Below the pieces are notes generated by a model. It was not told where the DNA came from. It did no database searches and saw only the letters and a list, made by a program, of their open reading frames with translations. A stretch of 24,115 bases of DNA from a virus, in the IMG/VR virus record IMGVR_UViG_3300033146_000515, positions 1-24,115 of that record; one strand, 5' to 3'. Shown piece after piece: positions 7,382 through 14,584 of the stretch (within the stretch, counting starts at the first letter, position 1; every line of letters starts with the position of its first letter). The position numbers and the translations under genes are program-made.

Positions 7382-8620
7382 GCAAAGGACTTAGAGAAGA
7401 TAGAAAAAACTGCAGAGAAAGTACGACCGGTCAGTGTGTCGGCATTCAATCCGGAACGCTATCCGACTAATGAACTGAAGAATGCTTTTATAAATAATAT
7501 ACATCCTAAGGCTGCTGCAATGAGGGATAAGATAGCTAAAGAAGTAGATCTTACTCCGGAGCAATATGCATACTTATCTTTTCTTAATCCAGAAAGTCCT
7601 GATTATCTGAAACATGTTGAGGACTACAAGAACTGGGATGTTAATGTACCGCAAACATTCTATCAATTTAAGGATAGATTCAATATACCACCTGAATATA
7701 TTAACAAGTTTGGAAAATTAGTAACAGATGATGAGGAATTTCTTCGTACAAAGAAAGTACTTGATAGAGTAAAAAGAAGGTATAGAACCGCATATGATCC
7801 ATATGATGCTAAAACAACACTAGACGAGCCAGAAAATTTCTATCATATGTTGGGAGCCTTTGCTAATAGGGCACCGGAAGAGATATTTGATACATTCAAT
7901 AAGGACTTAAGAATGAATAAGCAGTTAGGCAATGAGTTCGTAGTATCAACAGTAACAAGACCTGACTGGCATAGGTATCAATACGAGTTACCAAAAAGGT
8001 ATGAAGCGCCTAAGAATGTAAGACTTCGTATATACCCCGAATCTGACGATATTAAATGGGCTGCTACAGCTGATAATTTTAGCGGTTCAACTGGAGGCTA
8101 TGGTAAAGCTTTCGGAGAGGGCGTGACTGGAGTATCGAGATCAAAAACGCCTAAGATGTCTGACTTACAGAAAACATCACCAGATTTAGCACACTCTATG
8201 ATAAATAGGGAGACTAGAGTAACTGGTATGGGTGACATTGTAGACTATAATGAATTAGGGGTTCGTGTCAGAGATAACAACTACAGGTTTGAGTACGATG
8301 ATGATGTTCCTGATGCACTAAAACAAAAGATAGATCTGGAGAATGAAAGACTGGATAGAGTCTTTGGTAAACCGACAGAGCCTACCAAACCTATGAGAGG
8401 TAAATTTCAAACAAGTGAGGAGGAGTTTAGGTCCAGATTAGCAAAAGAGCAGGAAATGGTGGAAAGTAGAAAGGTTCCAATAAATGAGACAGAAACTCTT
8501 AGAAGAAATTTGAATGTGTTGTTTGGTCGTAAGATATTTAGTCATGGAGCACCGGCAGCATTAACTACTTACTATTTGTGGAAAAATAGAGATTATGGAA
8601 ATGAAAATGAAATACGATAA
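7007..8620 (+). CDS. Polymorphic-toxin-like protein with unrecognised C-terminus, 537 aa
   Basis: Residues 1-125 are the paralogue of the N-terminus of the 529 gene: basic leader MILHKPIKAQVGW, charged helix with EENRRKA, PYVDTVDD, and a hydrophobic Gly/Ala/Met segment at about 97-114 ending in LPFITTK. After about residue 140 the sequence is unrelated to the 529 gene and I do not recognise it. It is charged and Tyr/Asp/Pro-rich with a Gly-rich stretch near FSGSTGGYGKAFGEGV. The last 35 residues contain a hydrophobic tail (HGAPAALTTYYLW) resembling the end of the 1838 protein. The architecture of constant N-terminus and variable C-terminus suggests an effector whose toxic domain has been exchanged. 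That is inference. The start overlaps the previous stop as TAATG. Confidence 0.6.
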   Translation: MILHKPIKAQVGWPTTPVDNSIGRAKAVGGLYEDLEEARRLEIEENRRKAREAEGVGKFAQQTYNTWNENVPLWLRMVPYVDTVDDYAELMNDVNNGNWGWATAGAGAMMLPFITTKSLKLLGKSAKDLEKIEKTAEKVRPVSVSAFNPERYPTNELKNAFINNIHPKAAAMRDKIAKEVDLTPEQYAYLSFLNPESPDYLKHVEDYKNWDVNVPQTFYQFKDRFNIPPEYINKFGKLVTDDEEFLRTKKVLDRVKRRYRTAYDPYDAKTTLDEPENFYHMLGAFANRAPEEIFDTFNKDLRMNKQLGNEFVVSTVTRPDWHRYQYELPKRYEAPKNVRLRIYPESDDIKWAATADNFSGSTGGYGKAFGEGVTGVSRSKTPKMSDLQKTSPDLAHSMINRETRVTGMGDIVDYNELGVRVRDNNYRFEYDDDVPDALKQKIDLENERLDRVFGKPTEPTKPMRGKFQTSEEEFRSRLAKEQEMVESRKVPINETETLRRNLNVLFGRKIFSHGAPAALTTYYLWKNRDYGNENEIR

Positions 8621-9434
8621 TGTTAGCCTTGACGGTAAAGTAGGGTTTATTGAAGATGGGCACAAATATGTACTAATGGAAGATAAGAATTTTAAATTTA
8701 ACTCTGTAACCACGTTATTACATACTTATGGAGAGGAGTTTAAAACAGATGAAATAGCTGAAGCTGTATCCAACAATGAGAAGTCTAAATACTTTGGAAG
8801 GGATCCAGAGGATATTAAAGCAGAGTGGGAAGCTAAAGCAGACATGGGTACTAGATTGCACGCTTACGGAGAAGCGTTATTAAAAGGTGAAAAGGCGGTA
8901 CCGCCTGATTCCCCTAAAGCGAAATGGGTACCAGAGATTGTGGATAAATTAAAAGAAGACGGATATGAAATAGCTAAAACTGAATTACTTGTATATAGTA
9001 AAGATGTAGCTTTAGCTGGTCAATCCGATATAATTTTGAAGAAAAAGATAATGGATGAGTATTTCTTTATGATTTATGACTGGAAATTCCTTTCAGAACC
9101 AATCAAAAAGAAGTCTCACTATAATCCATTTACTAGACAGTATAAGAAGATGACAGGACCATTTAAACATTTAATGGACTGTAATTGGATTCACTATAGC
9201 ATCCAACTAGCTATATACCAGACGTTATCTGGTGATCCAGCTCGTGTAAAAGAAAAGGTCTTGGTTGTGGTAAACGATGACTCTTACGAGCTGATTCCAG
9301 CATATCCTATGCGTGTATTCTGGGACGATGCGAAACAACTTCAGGCAGTGTATGAAGTATGGAACGGTAAATTCTATGATAGTAGAGTGGATCGTCTACT
9401 TAGGCAGTGGCCTGAAGATATAAAAGGGAGGTAA
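8595..9434 (+). CDS. PD-(D/E)XK nuclease (RecB/Cas4-like exonuclease fold)
   Basis: The 279-residue protein shows the ordered motifs of RecB-type PD-(D/E)XK nucleases. These are GTRLH with His89, a Glu at 130 in TELLVY, GQSD with Asp145, YDWKF giving Asp162-x-Lys164, and the RecB-family QLAIY (Gln204, Tyr208). These build a metal-dependent active site that cuts DNA phosphodiester bonds. No helicase domain is attached and no Cys cluster of Cas4 type is visible, so it is a stand-alone nuclease, as in many phages. The likely role is DNA recombination, replication or degradation of host DNA. Three in-frame ATGs at 8595, 8601 and 8607 compete as starts. All lie within the end of the preceding gene. 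It contains a 14-bp perfect palindrome at 8893-8906. Confidence 0.75.
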   Translation: MEMKMKYDNVSLDGKVGFIEDGHKYVLMEDKNFKFNSVTTLLHTYGEEFKTDEIAEAVSNNEKSKYFGRDPEDIKAEWEAKADMGTRLHAYGEALLKGEKAVPPDSPKAKWVPEIVDKLKEDGYEIAKTELLVYSKDVALAGQSDIILKKKIMDEYFFMIYDWKFLSEPIKKKSHYNPFTRQYKKMTGPFKHLMDCNWIHYSIQLAIYQTLSGDPARVKEKVLVVVNDDSYELIPAYPMRVFWDDAKQLQAVYEVWNGKFYDSRVDRLLRQWPEDIKGR

Positions 9435-10312
9435 TGATACTATACAGAAAATTTAAAGATTCAGGAAAATTTGATGAGGAAGTAACTCCAGCACAAGCAG
9501 ATAGTGCACGAAATGCTAGACTAAACGACATATATGATAAGGTATATAGAGTGGATAGTTTAGTATCAACTATGGACAGTCCTCCGTGGTGGTATGATCC
9601 ATCTCCCGTTGTAGGTGAGAAGGCTCGCAATTATACACTTGAATACCTGCAGTCTCCAAAGTATAAGGAAAGATTACGTAACGAAGTTAAGCAGTCAGAC
9701 ATTGGCTCTAAGCTTCCATGGATTTCAGATTGGATTACAGATAAACTGATAAGTAGGAATATAAACACTGTAAAAGACCTTGATTATCGAGGACGCTCGC
9801 CCTACGAAGGATATTCATTTTATGATCCAAACAAAAACATAGTACGACTTGCTTCGGAGACTATCGCTATGGAAGATGCCTCAAATGCAGATGATGCTAT
9901 TAAAGAAAAGCTGGCCTATGAACTGGGATTGCATGAGACAGCACATGCAACTAATTCGTTTGGTGGTAGTTTTATACAGAACGAAGATCTTAGAAGCCCG
10001 CTGTATAATAGTATGACTGACAGAATAAAAGATCCTTATGCTGATGACCACGATAAACTAAATAGTGAGACACACTCCGATATTATGGCACTTAGAGGCT
10101 TACTAAAGGATATAGGCCTGTACGATGCCGGAACACAGGACTTCACTAAAGAAGTCCTAGATAAAGCAAAAATACTACTTAAAGGAAAGTCTTTCTTACT
10201 CAATAGATTGAGAAGACTTTATAATGACGATGATTTAATATTATTTATGAACAAAATAGCAGATTCAGATGTTAGAAACAAAAATACCTACAGGAAACCG
10301 AATATTACATGA
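9434..10312 (+). CDS. Putative zinc metalloprotease (HETAH zincin) with MILYRKF leader
   Basis: The 292-residue protein carries HETAH (His167, Glu168, His171). Forty-one residues after His171 comes ETHSDIMALRG with Glu212, a good candidate for the third zinc ligand of a gluzincin. The context (ELGLHETAHA before, a Gly/Phe-rich loop after) is typical of a true active-site helix. The N-terminus MILYRKF matches the basic leader of the 3632 gene. There is no signal peptide. It is a second HExxH protein in the same block, unrelated in sequence to the 1838 one outside the motif. The start overlaps the previous TAA (TAATG), with GGGAGG immediately upstream. It is likely a protease acting on a virion or host protein, but the substrate is unknown. 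Confidence 0.72.
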   Translation: MILYRKFKDSGKFDEEVTPAQADSARNARLNDIYDKVYRVDSLVSTMDSPPWWYDPSPVVGEKARNYTLEYLQSPKYKERLRNEVKQSDIGSKLPWISDWITDKLISRNINTVKDLDYRGRSPYEGYSFYDPNKNIVRLASETIAMEDASNADDAIKEKLAYELGLHETAHATNSFGGSFIQNEDLRSPLYNSMTDRIKDPYADDHDKLNSETHSDIMALRGLLKDIGLYDAGTQDFTKEVLDKAKILLKGKSFLLNRLRRLYNDDDLILFMNKIADSDVRNKNTYRKPNIT

Positions 10313-10529
10313 TGATGAGAAAGTATACTTCCAACCGGGAGATACAGTAGAATTAAAACAAAATGTGGATAATAAACCTAAGATGATAGTTAAGTCTATC
10401 GACAAAATGGCACGAGGAAGTTCCGCTCCGGAATTGCTTGGTGTGACTTGTATGTGGTTTAATATACAGTATGAATTGCAGACTGCAAGGTTTTCTACTA
10501 AAGATTTGAAACATGTCCAAGAGAGATGA
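10269..10529 (+). CDS. YodC/DUF2158-like small protein, 86 aa
   Basis: Residues 20-80 match the pattern I know from YodC (DUF2158) proteins: F-x-PGD-x-V-x-LK near residues 21-30, a PKM-x-V strand, then CMWF and a final F-[ST]-x-x-x-L. This is a small SH3-like beta-barrel fold of unknown biochemical role. It has 44 bases of overlap with the preceding protease gene, the longest overlap in the window. No later in-frame ATG lies before the domain, so ATG 10269 is the only reasonable start. It could be an accessory factor for neighbouring proteins. Confidence 0.6.
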   Translation: MLETKIPTGNRILHDDEKVYFQPGDTVELKQNVDNKPKMIVKSIDKMARGSSAPELLGVTCMWFNIQYELQTARFSTKDLKHVQER

Positions 10530-10704
10530 TGATAAAGAAATGTTAGGAGGGATTGAAAAACTCCTAAATAAGGACTACGAAGAAAGAGCACCTGTAGCCA
10601 AGTGTGAGCACGAGTCGGATGGCTTTATATATGACGAGTCGGATACAACCATCACGTATAAATGTGCTAAGTGCGGTATAAATTACGAAATCAGAAAACG
10701 ATGA
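10513..10704 (+). CDS. Small zinc-ribbon protein, 63 aa
   Basis: A charged N-terminal helix is followed by Cys31-x-His33 and, 17 residues later, Cys51-x2-Cys54-Gly. The region between contains two beta-strand-like stretches (GFIYDES and TITYKC). This is the look of a small zinc ribbon, which could bind nucleic acid or protein. The first pair is CxH with one intervening residue, unusual compared with CxxC, so metal binding is likely but not certain. It overlaps the previous gene by 17 bases and the next by an ATGA. Confidence 0.6.
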   Translation: MSKRDDDKEMLGGIEKLLNKDYEERAPVAKCEHESDGFIYDESDTTITYKCAKCGINYEIRKR

Positions 10705-11537
10705 TATACAACAAGGCAAAACAAATCAGAAGATACGGAGCAGGAGATGTAACTCCCAAAGCTACTAAAAAGGCACAGAAAAAGCCAGTTACACTACTTG
10801 AAAGCGTTAATCAAATAATTCAAGAGGATCTAACACCCACCTTTCATATAGGGCCTTATACGCCTAGCTTTGTAACGGAAGGTTTATATAATCATATAAT
10901 TGGTGATGATCCTGAACTAACTGAACTGGATCTTAATAAAGGTCGCACATATAAAAGCACTCCGCAATCATATCCTTCACAAGGTAATATAATACTTGGA
11001 GGAGGGTTTGTTGGGCCTGACGCAGCAGATATGCTACCTATGGCGGAAGCCGCAAAAAGATACAAAGATTCAAAGATATTCTACGGAGTAACAAAAGATG
11101 GTAGATTCGTAGTTGGTGGTCCAAATGAAATAGACCCTAATGTTGAAGTATTACCATCGTTTAAGGGTGGTAGAATAGCTAGCGTAGTAGTTGACCCAGA
11201 GGATGTTGACAACGATACACCACTTCATCTATTGGATGAGAGTGGTAATGTTATGTACCATAATTTGGAAAACAATGCTGGAAAAATTATAGTATTTGAT
11301 CCTACTACTGGGGCTAAGGTATTTCTGCACGGGAAACCACGAGATGTGGGAAGACGCATACAAGAGATGATGAAAAACAATAACAATCTTCATTATATGC
11401 TGTTGGATAACGGTGTCTTTAATGATATAATCAGGAAACAAAAGGGGCCTCTTACGGCAGATGACTACAGAGACTGGTATAGTAGAACAGGAGAGTATCC
11501 AAATAAAGTATTTAATTTAATCTATTCTTACGAATAA
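10701..11537 (+). CDS. Leader-bearing hypothetical protein, 278 aa
   Basis: The start at 10701 makes an ATGA overlap with the zinc-ribbon gene and gives a basic leader (MIYNKAKQIRRYGAGD), then a Lys-rich stretch (KATKKAQKKP). An in-frame ATG at 10671 would add ten residues that read through the preceding gene, so I reject it. The rest alternates beta-strands: NIILGGGFVG, KIFYGVTKDGRFVVGG, IASVVVDPEDV, GKIIVFD. Near the end is HYMLLDNGVFN. The layout faintly recalls phosphodiester-glycosidase (NAGPA) domains, in which a conserved loop sits in a similar place, but the diagnostic residues are not convincing. I treat it as unknown. Confidence 0.6.
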   Translation: MIYNKAKQIRRYGAGDVTPKATKKAQKKPVTLLESVNQIIQEDLTPTFHIGPYTPSFVTEGLYNHIIGDDPELTELDLNKGRTYKSTPQSYPSQGNIILGGGFVGPDAADMLPMAEAAKRYKDSKIFYGVTKDGRFVVGGPNEIDPNVEVLPSFKGGRIASVVVDPEDVDNDTPLHLLDESGNVMYHNLENNAGKIIVFDPTTGAKVFLHGKPRDVGRRIQEMMKNNNNLHYMLLDNGVFNDIIRKQKGPLTADDYRDWYSRTGEYPNKVFNLIYSYE

Positions 11538-11539
11538 TT

Positions 11540-12142
11540 ATGGCTTTACAATTCAAATTTAATAATGAAAAAATAATAACTGATGCTAAGTTCTTTATGG
11601 TACCTGAATTTGTTGAGATATGGAAATACGACAGAAGCAAAACAAAGACGAAAGCCAATAAATTGCTGTATTTCATATTCTTATTATGTGACATAGGAGA
11701 AGATAACCCGTTAGCAAATGTGGATACAAATGATAGAGAGGTTGAAGCCAAGTTTAGAGCATATCACGATAAGAAAAAGAAATTTACAAAGCGTGAAGTA
11801 GAACTGCTAGAAGCAGCAATTCCAATGTATATAGACTTGAATATGACAGTTGAAGAGAGGCTGCTGACTGTATTCGACAAGAAAGCCGCGGAATTAAAGA
11901 AAATGCTAGAACAGACAACGCCAGAGACTGTACGTAATGTAGATAATGGTGTTGTAACTTTTGTTAGCAATTCACGTATAATAACCTCAGCTCTTAACAA
12001 ACTATCAGTAATACGAAAGAATCGAGCTTCAATAGTAGCTACAATTAAGAAAGAAGCTATGAGCGAGAAAGTAAGAGGGCAGTTAGCACTGTCTCCACTG
12101 GTTAAGGGTCTAATAAATATTGAAATGAATGAAACTATTTGA
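11540..12142 (+). CDS. Hypothetical helical protein, paralogue of the next gene, 200 aa
   Basis: The protein looks mostly alpha-helical. Shared with the following gene are: a Pro-Glu/Asp start of the conserved part, a hydrophobic helix with FLLCDIGEDNP, a Tyr-Asp region, then KKMLEQTTPETVRNV, and a terminal helix with IITSALNKL. It begins at the usual 'aattATGG' context and lacks the basic leader. No catalytic motif is visible. A tandem pair just before packaging genes could be structural or packaging-related, but the sequence does not show it. Confidence 0.62.
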   Translation: MALQFKFNNEKIITDAKFFMVPEFVEIWKYDRSKTKTKANKLLYFIFLLCDIGEDNPLANVDTNDREVEAKFRAYHDKKKKFTKREVELLEAAIPMYIDLNMTVEERLLTVFDKKAAELKKMLEQTTPETVRNVDNGVVTFVSNSRIITSALNKLSVIRKNRASIVATIKKEAMSEKVRGQLALSPLVKGLINIEMNETI

Positions 12143-12701
12143 GTTGTATAAAGAGGGTCTAAAATTAGCAAAGGGTGCTTATATCCCAGATAGTCTGGAT
12201 GAATTGATGCGAGAGGATAAAAGTAATGCATTAAAATGGGCATTATATGTATTTCTATGCGCTGATAGAACAGACGATAATCCAATCAAAGATATACCGG
12301 AACCTAGAGTAGCAACTATGGCTAAACACCTGTCTTTTGGTGATGATAAAGTACTTGACCAAGATCATCTTAAATTAGCAACTAAAGCTATTGACGAATA
12401 TAAGAAAGATAATTTTGATGAAACGCAAGCTGACATCGACTTGTATGATAAGAAGATGGTTGAATTCATGACGTTGCTAGAGGAGACCACTCCAGTTATA
12501 GTGAAAAACGTGCATGAAATTACTGAAAAGATATCCTACACAACTAATGTAGATATCATAACAGCAATTCTAGACAACGTAATAAAGATTATAATTGATA
12601 AGGCTACTATGGTCGGATTACAGAATACAGGAAATTCTGTTGTTACACTTAGAGGAGGCTTATCACCCAATAACAAAGGAAAACTACCAAAAATGAACTA
12701 A
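12129..12701 (+). CDS. Hypothetical helical protein, paralogue of the preceding gene, 190 aa
   Basis: This aligns with the gene before it along most of its length. Examples are FLCADRTDDNP against FLLCDIGEDNP, MTLLEETTPVIVKNV against KKMLEQTTPETVRNV, and IITAILDNV against IITSALNKL. The pair is clearly a tandem duplication that has diverged far. The C-terminal 25 residues (LRGGLSPNNKGKLPKMN) are Gly/Lys-rich and unlike the first copy. It starts 14 bases inside the preceding gene. Function is unknown. The conserved TTP between helices would be the first place to look for a functional residue. Confidence 0.62.
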   Translation: MKLFELYKEGLKLAKGAYIPDSLDELMREDKSNALKWALYVFLCADRTDDNPIKDIPEPRVATMAKHLSFGDDKVLDQDHLKLATKAIDEYKKDNFDETQADIDLYDKKMVEFMTLLEETTPVIVKNVHEITEKISYTTNVDIITAILDNVIKIIIDKATMVGLQNTGNSVVTLRGGLSPNNKGKLPKMN

Positions 12702-12702
12702 A

Positions 12703-13065
12703 ATGATAGTTGCGAGTAAAACAAATATAAAAAAAGCCTGTAAAGGTAAGAAATTGCAAGCAGGAGGTAAGTGCCCACATAAAGGCCCTATGATGCGCAA
12801 GAAAAAGAAGGTCATGAAGAAGGTGCAGAATATGGATAAAAGGCTCTCAAAAGTAGAGGGAAAAGTGAACTCTATGGAAAAAGGAGGAAAGTCTGACATT
12901 CATATAAAGCCCTCTATGGAAGGTACTTTTACTGAATGGTGTAAAAGGCAAGGGTTCAGCGGTGTGACAAGCGAGTGTATAAGCAGGGGTAAAGCTAGCA
13001 AAGATGCTAGAATCCGAAAGAAAGCTACCTTTGCTGATAATTCAAGAGAATGGAACCATGGATAA
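12703..13065 (+). CDS. Basic small protein with coiled coil and IHIKPS...FT domain, 120 aa
   Basis: The N-terminus carries the leader in an extended form ending in KLQAGGK (residues 17-23), with Cys13 and Cys25 flanking it. Residues 34-65 are a Lys-rich likely coiled coil (KKVQNMDKRLSKVEGKVNS). Residues 67-120 form a compact domain beginning IHIKPS, then EGTFTEWCKRQG, and ending KKATFADNSREW. From memory, this HIKPS-x-x-G-x-FT ... R-x-x-A-x-FA-x-N-x-x-x-W pattern occurs in many small phage and large-virus proteins, and its role is not known to me. The very basic composition would suit nucleic-acid contact or packaging. The stop overlaps the next start by 8 bases. Confidence 0.65.
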   Translation: MIVASKTNIKKACKGKKLQAGGKCPHKGPMMRKKKKVMKKVQNMDKRLSKVEGKVNSMEKGGKSDIHIKPSMEGTFTEWCKRQGFSGVTSECISRGKASKDARIRKKATFADNSREWNHG

Positions 13066-14584
13066 TATAATACGACGACCTGGAGATAGTTATGAATACG
13101 CGAGAAGCGGAAACGACTACTATACAAGAAGAAAGGGCAGTAGTAAGTGGATAAAAACAACAGGAGCGGCTAGAAACGCTATCGCTAAACTGTATGGAAA
13201 TACTAGTCCAGCTGCAGCGCCAAAACCGGAAACTCCAGCGTCTACTGCAGAAGAAATCCGTACAATTAATACCCAAATAATACAACAACCTAGGCAGCAG
13301 TATCTTAATAGAGAAAAGCAATGTGCTAAGGGTATGTGTAATATTTGGGAGGCTGCTGGAGTAGATACAGAAAGTGCTGGTATGCGCCATAAGAACGCCT
13401 GGGGAATGCTTGGCTCCATACTATTTCATGGTGGTGATAAGATATTCAACTTGTATGAGGACAACCTAGATAAATTTAAAGATCTTAAATCACCGGAAGA
13501 TATTAAGAGTGCTACAAAAGCAGTGCTGGATCAGAATAAAGACTATATCGGCAAACTAAAACCAGGTGACGTAGTAGGGCTATTCTATGAACCATCAACG
13601 CATCATATGGAAGCTTATGGTAGTAAAGATCCTTTTGCGTTTCCGGATAAACACGGAGGCAGTCTATTAAATTATGTAGCATCTGCTATGGGTCTTGGAG
13701 GCGAGCATACATATAATACACACGTTGGCTATGTAGCTGATATTAAAAACGGTGTGCCAATAATCGCTCATAATATCGGAGGCCATTTGCATTTAGATCC
13801 AATAACTAAGCTAGCACCGACTTGGGCTGCTAGACCAGATGTAGATGAGCTAGAAGGTATTAAAGCTGGAAAAAATACTGTAGCAGATACTTTTAAAAAG
13901 GCTGCACAACAAAATCCTAATCCTGACGGCGATTATGATATCGATGAAATACTTGATAAAGATTCCCCGGTGCATAGTGCGATGCTGGATAAGGTACGCA
14001 ACCAGTATAGAAGAAGTGGCGTAAAAAGTAAGTATTATTACGTAGTGTACAAACCTACGGATACTATGTATCGCATTGACATCAATACTGGTGATTATGA
14101 GCGACTCGGTAAAGTCGGTATAGGAAGAAACGTAGGAGATAGGGATGTAGCTCATCCAGGCAAAGCTAGAGGAACGTTCAAAACCCAAAAAGGCTGGGCT
14201 AGAATAAACAGGGCTGCTGAGACTAAAACGGATGAGGAAAAGGAAAATTATGGTAAGAAATTCTTCGGTTTCAGTGGTTATGATCCACAAACTAAAAAAT
14301 GGTATAATTTACCGACCGGTGTTCACGGAACAGGTAAGGAAACAATGGGTAGATACTCTCATGGGTGTACTAGAATGGGATGTGAAATGGAAGATCAGGT
14401 AATCCCAGATTTGCAGAAGGGTACTATGTTCTATTATGTATCTGACGATAAAGCATCTCCTTATGATAAGTTAGATGCAGCAGTAACAGGTTTAGTCGGT
14501 GGTGTATCGAATTTCTTTAAAAAGGATGGTGGAAAACTTAAAAGACCTTTCATCTTATACAAAAAACAAAATAATTATGGATAA
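13058..14584 (+). CDS. Bifunctional cell-wall protein: papain-like cysteine peptidase plus L,D-transpeptidase (YkuD)
   Basis: This 508-residue protein has two enzyme-like domains. At about 85-245 there are Cys89 and Cys94 in QCAKGMC, a GDVV turn, His222 in THVGYV and His238-Asn239 in AHNIGG. That order (Cys, His, polar) and the GD-V / HVG-V context are typical of NlpC/P60 and CHAP-type amidases that cut peptidoglycan peptides. At about 330-480 is an L,D-transpeptidase domain with the signature His423 (GVHGTG) and SHGCTR (His435, Cys437 nucleophile, Arg439). Such enzymes remodel peptidoglycan crosslinks, usually in the periplasm. There is no signal peptide, as expected if it is delivered by a virion or released at lysis. 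An upstream ATG at 13004 is in frame, but 13058 overlaps the previous gene and is the better start. The C-terminus ends FILYKKQNNYG, echoing the leader of neighbours. Confidence 0.82.
   Translation: MDNIIRRPGDSYEYARSGNDYYTRRKGSSKWIKTTGAARNAIAKLYGNTSPAAAPKPETPASTAEEIRTINTQIIQQPRQQYLNREKQCAKGMCNIWEAAGVDTESAGMRHKNAWGMLGSILFHGGDKIFNLYEDNLDKFKDLKSPEDIKSATKAVLDQNKDYIGKLKPGDVVGLFYEPSTHHMEAYGSKDPFAFPDKHGGSLLNYVASAMGLGGEHTYNTHVGYVADIKNGVPIIAHNIGGHLHLDPITKLAPTWAARPDVDELEGIKAGKNTVADTFKKAAQQNPNPDGDYDIDEILDKDSPVHSAMLDKVRNQYRRSGVKSKYYYVVYKPTDTMYRIDINTGDYERLGKVGIGRNVGDRDVAHPGKARGTFKTQKGWARINRAAETKTDEEKENYGKKFFGFSGYDPQTKKWYNLPTGVHGTGKETMGRYSHGCTRMGCEMEDQVIPDLQKGTMFYYVSDDKASPYDKLDAAVTGLVGGVSNFFKKDGGKLKRPFILYKKQNNYG

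Noticed and set aside
10701-11537. Phosphodiester glycosidase (NAGPA-like) assignment
   Set aside because: The strand order and the HYMLLDNGVFN loop look faintly similar, but the expected conserved glycine-rich and acidic residues are not all there. I left it unnamed.
13004-13057. Upstream start for the L,D-transpeptidase gene
   Set aside because: ATG 13058 gives the usual short overlap with the previous gene. The extra 18 residues fall in its coding region and look like shadow translation.
14499-14576. Upstream start for the large terminase
   Set aside because: The extension lies wholly inside the preceding gene. ATG 14577 in the 'aattATGG' context is typical for this genome.
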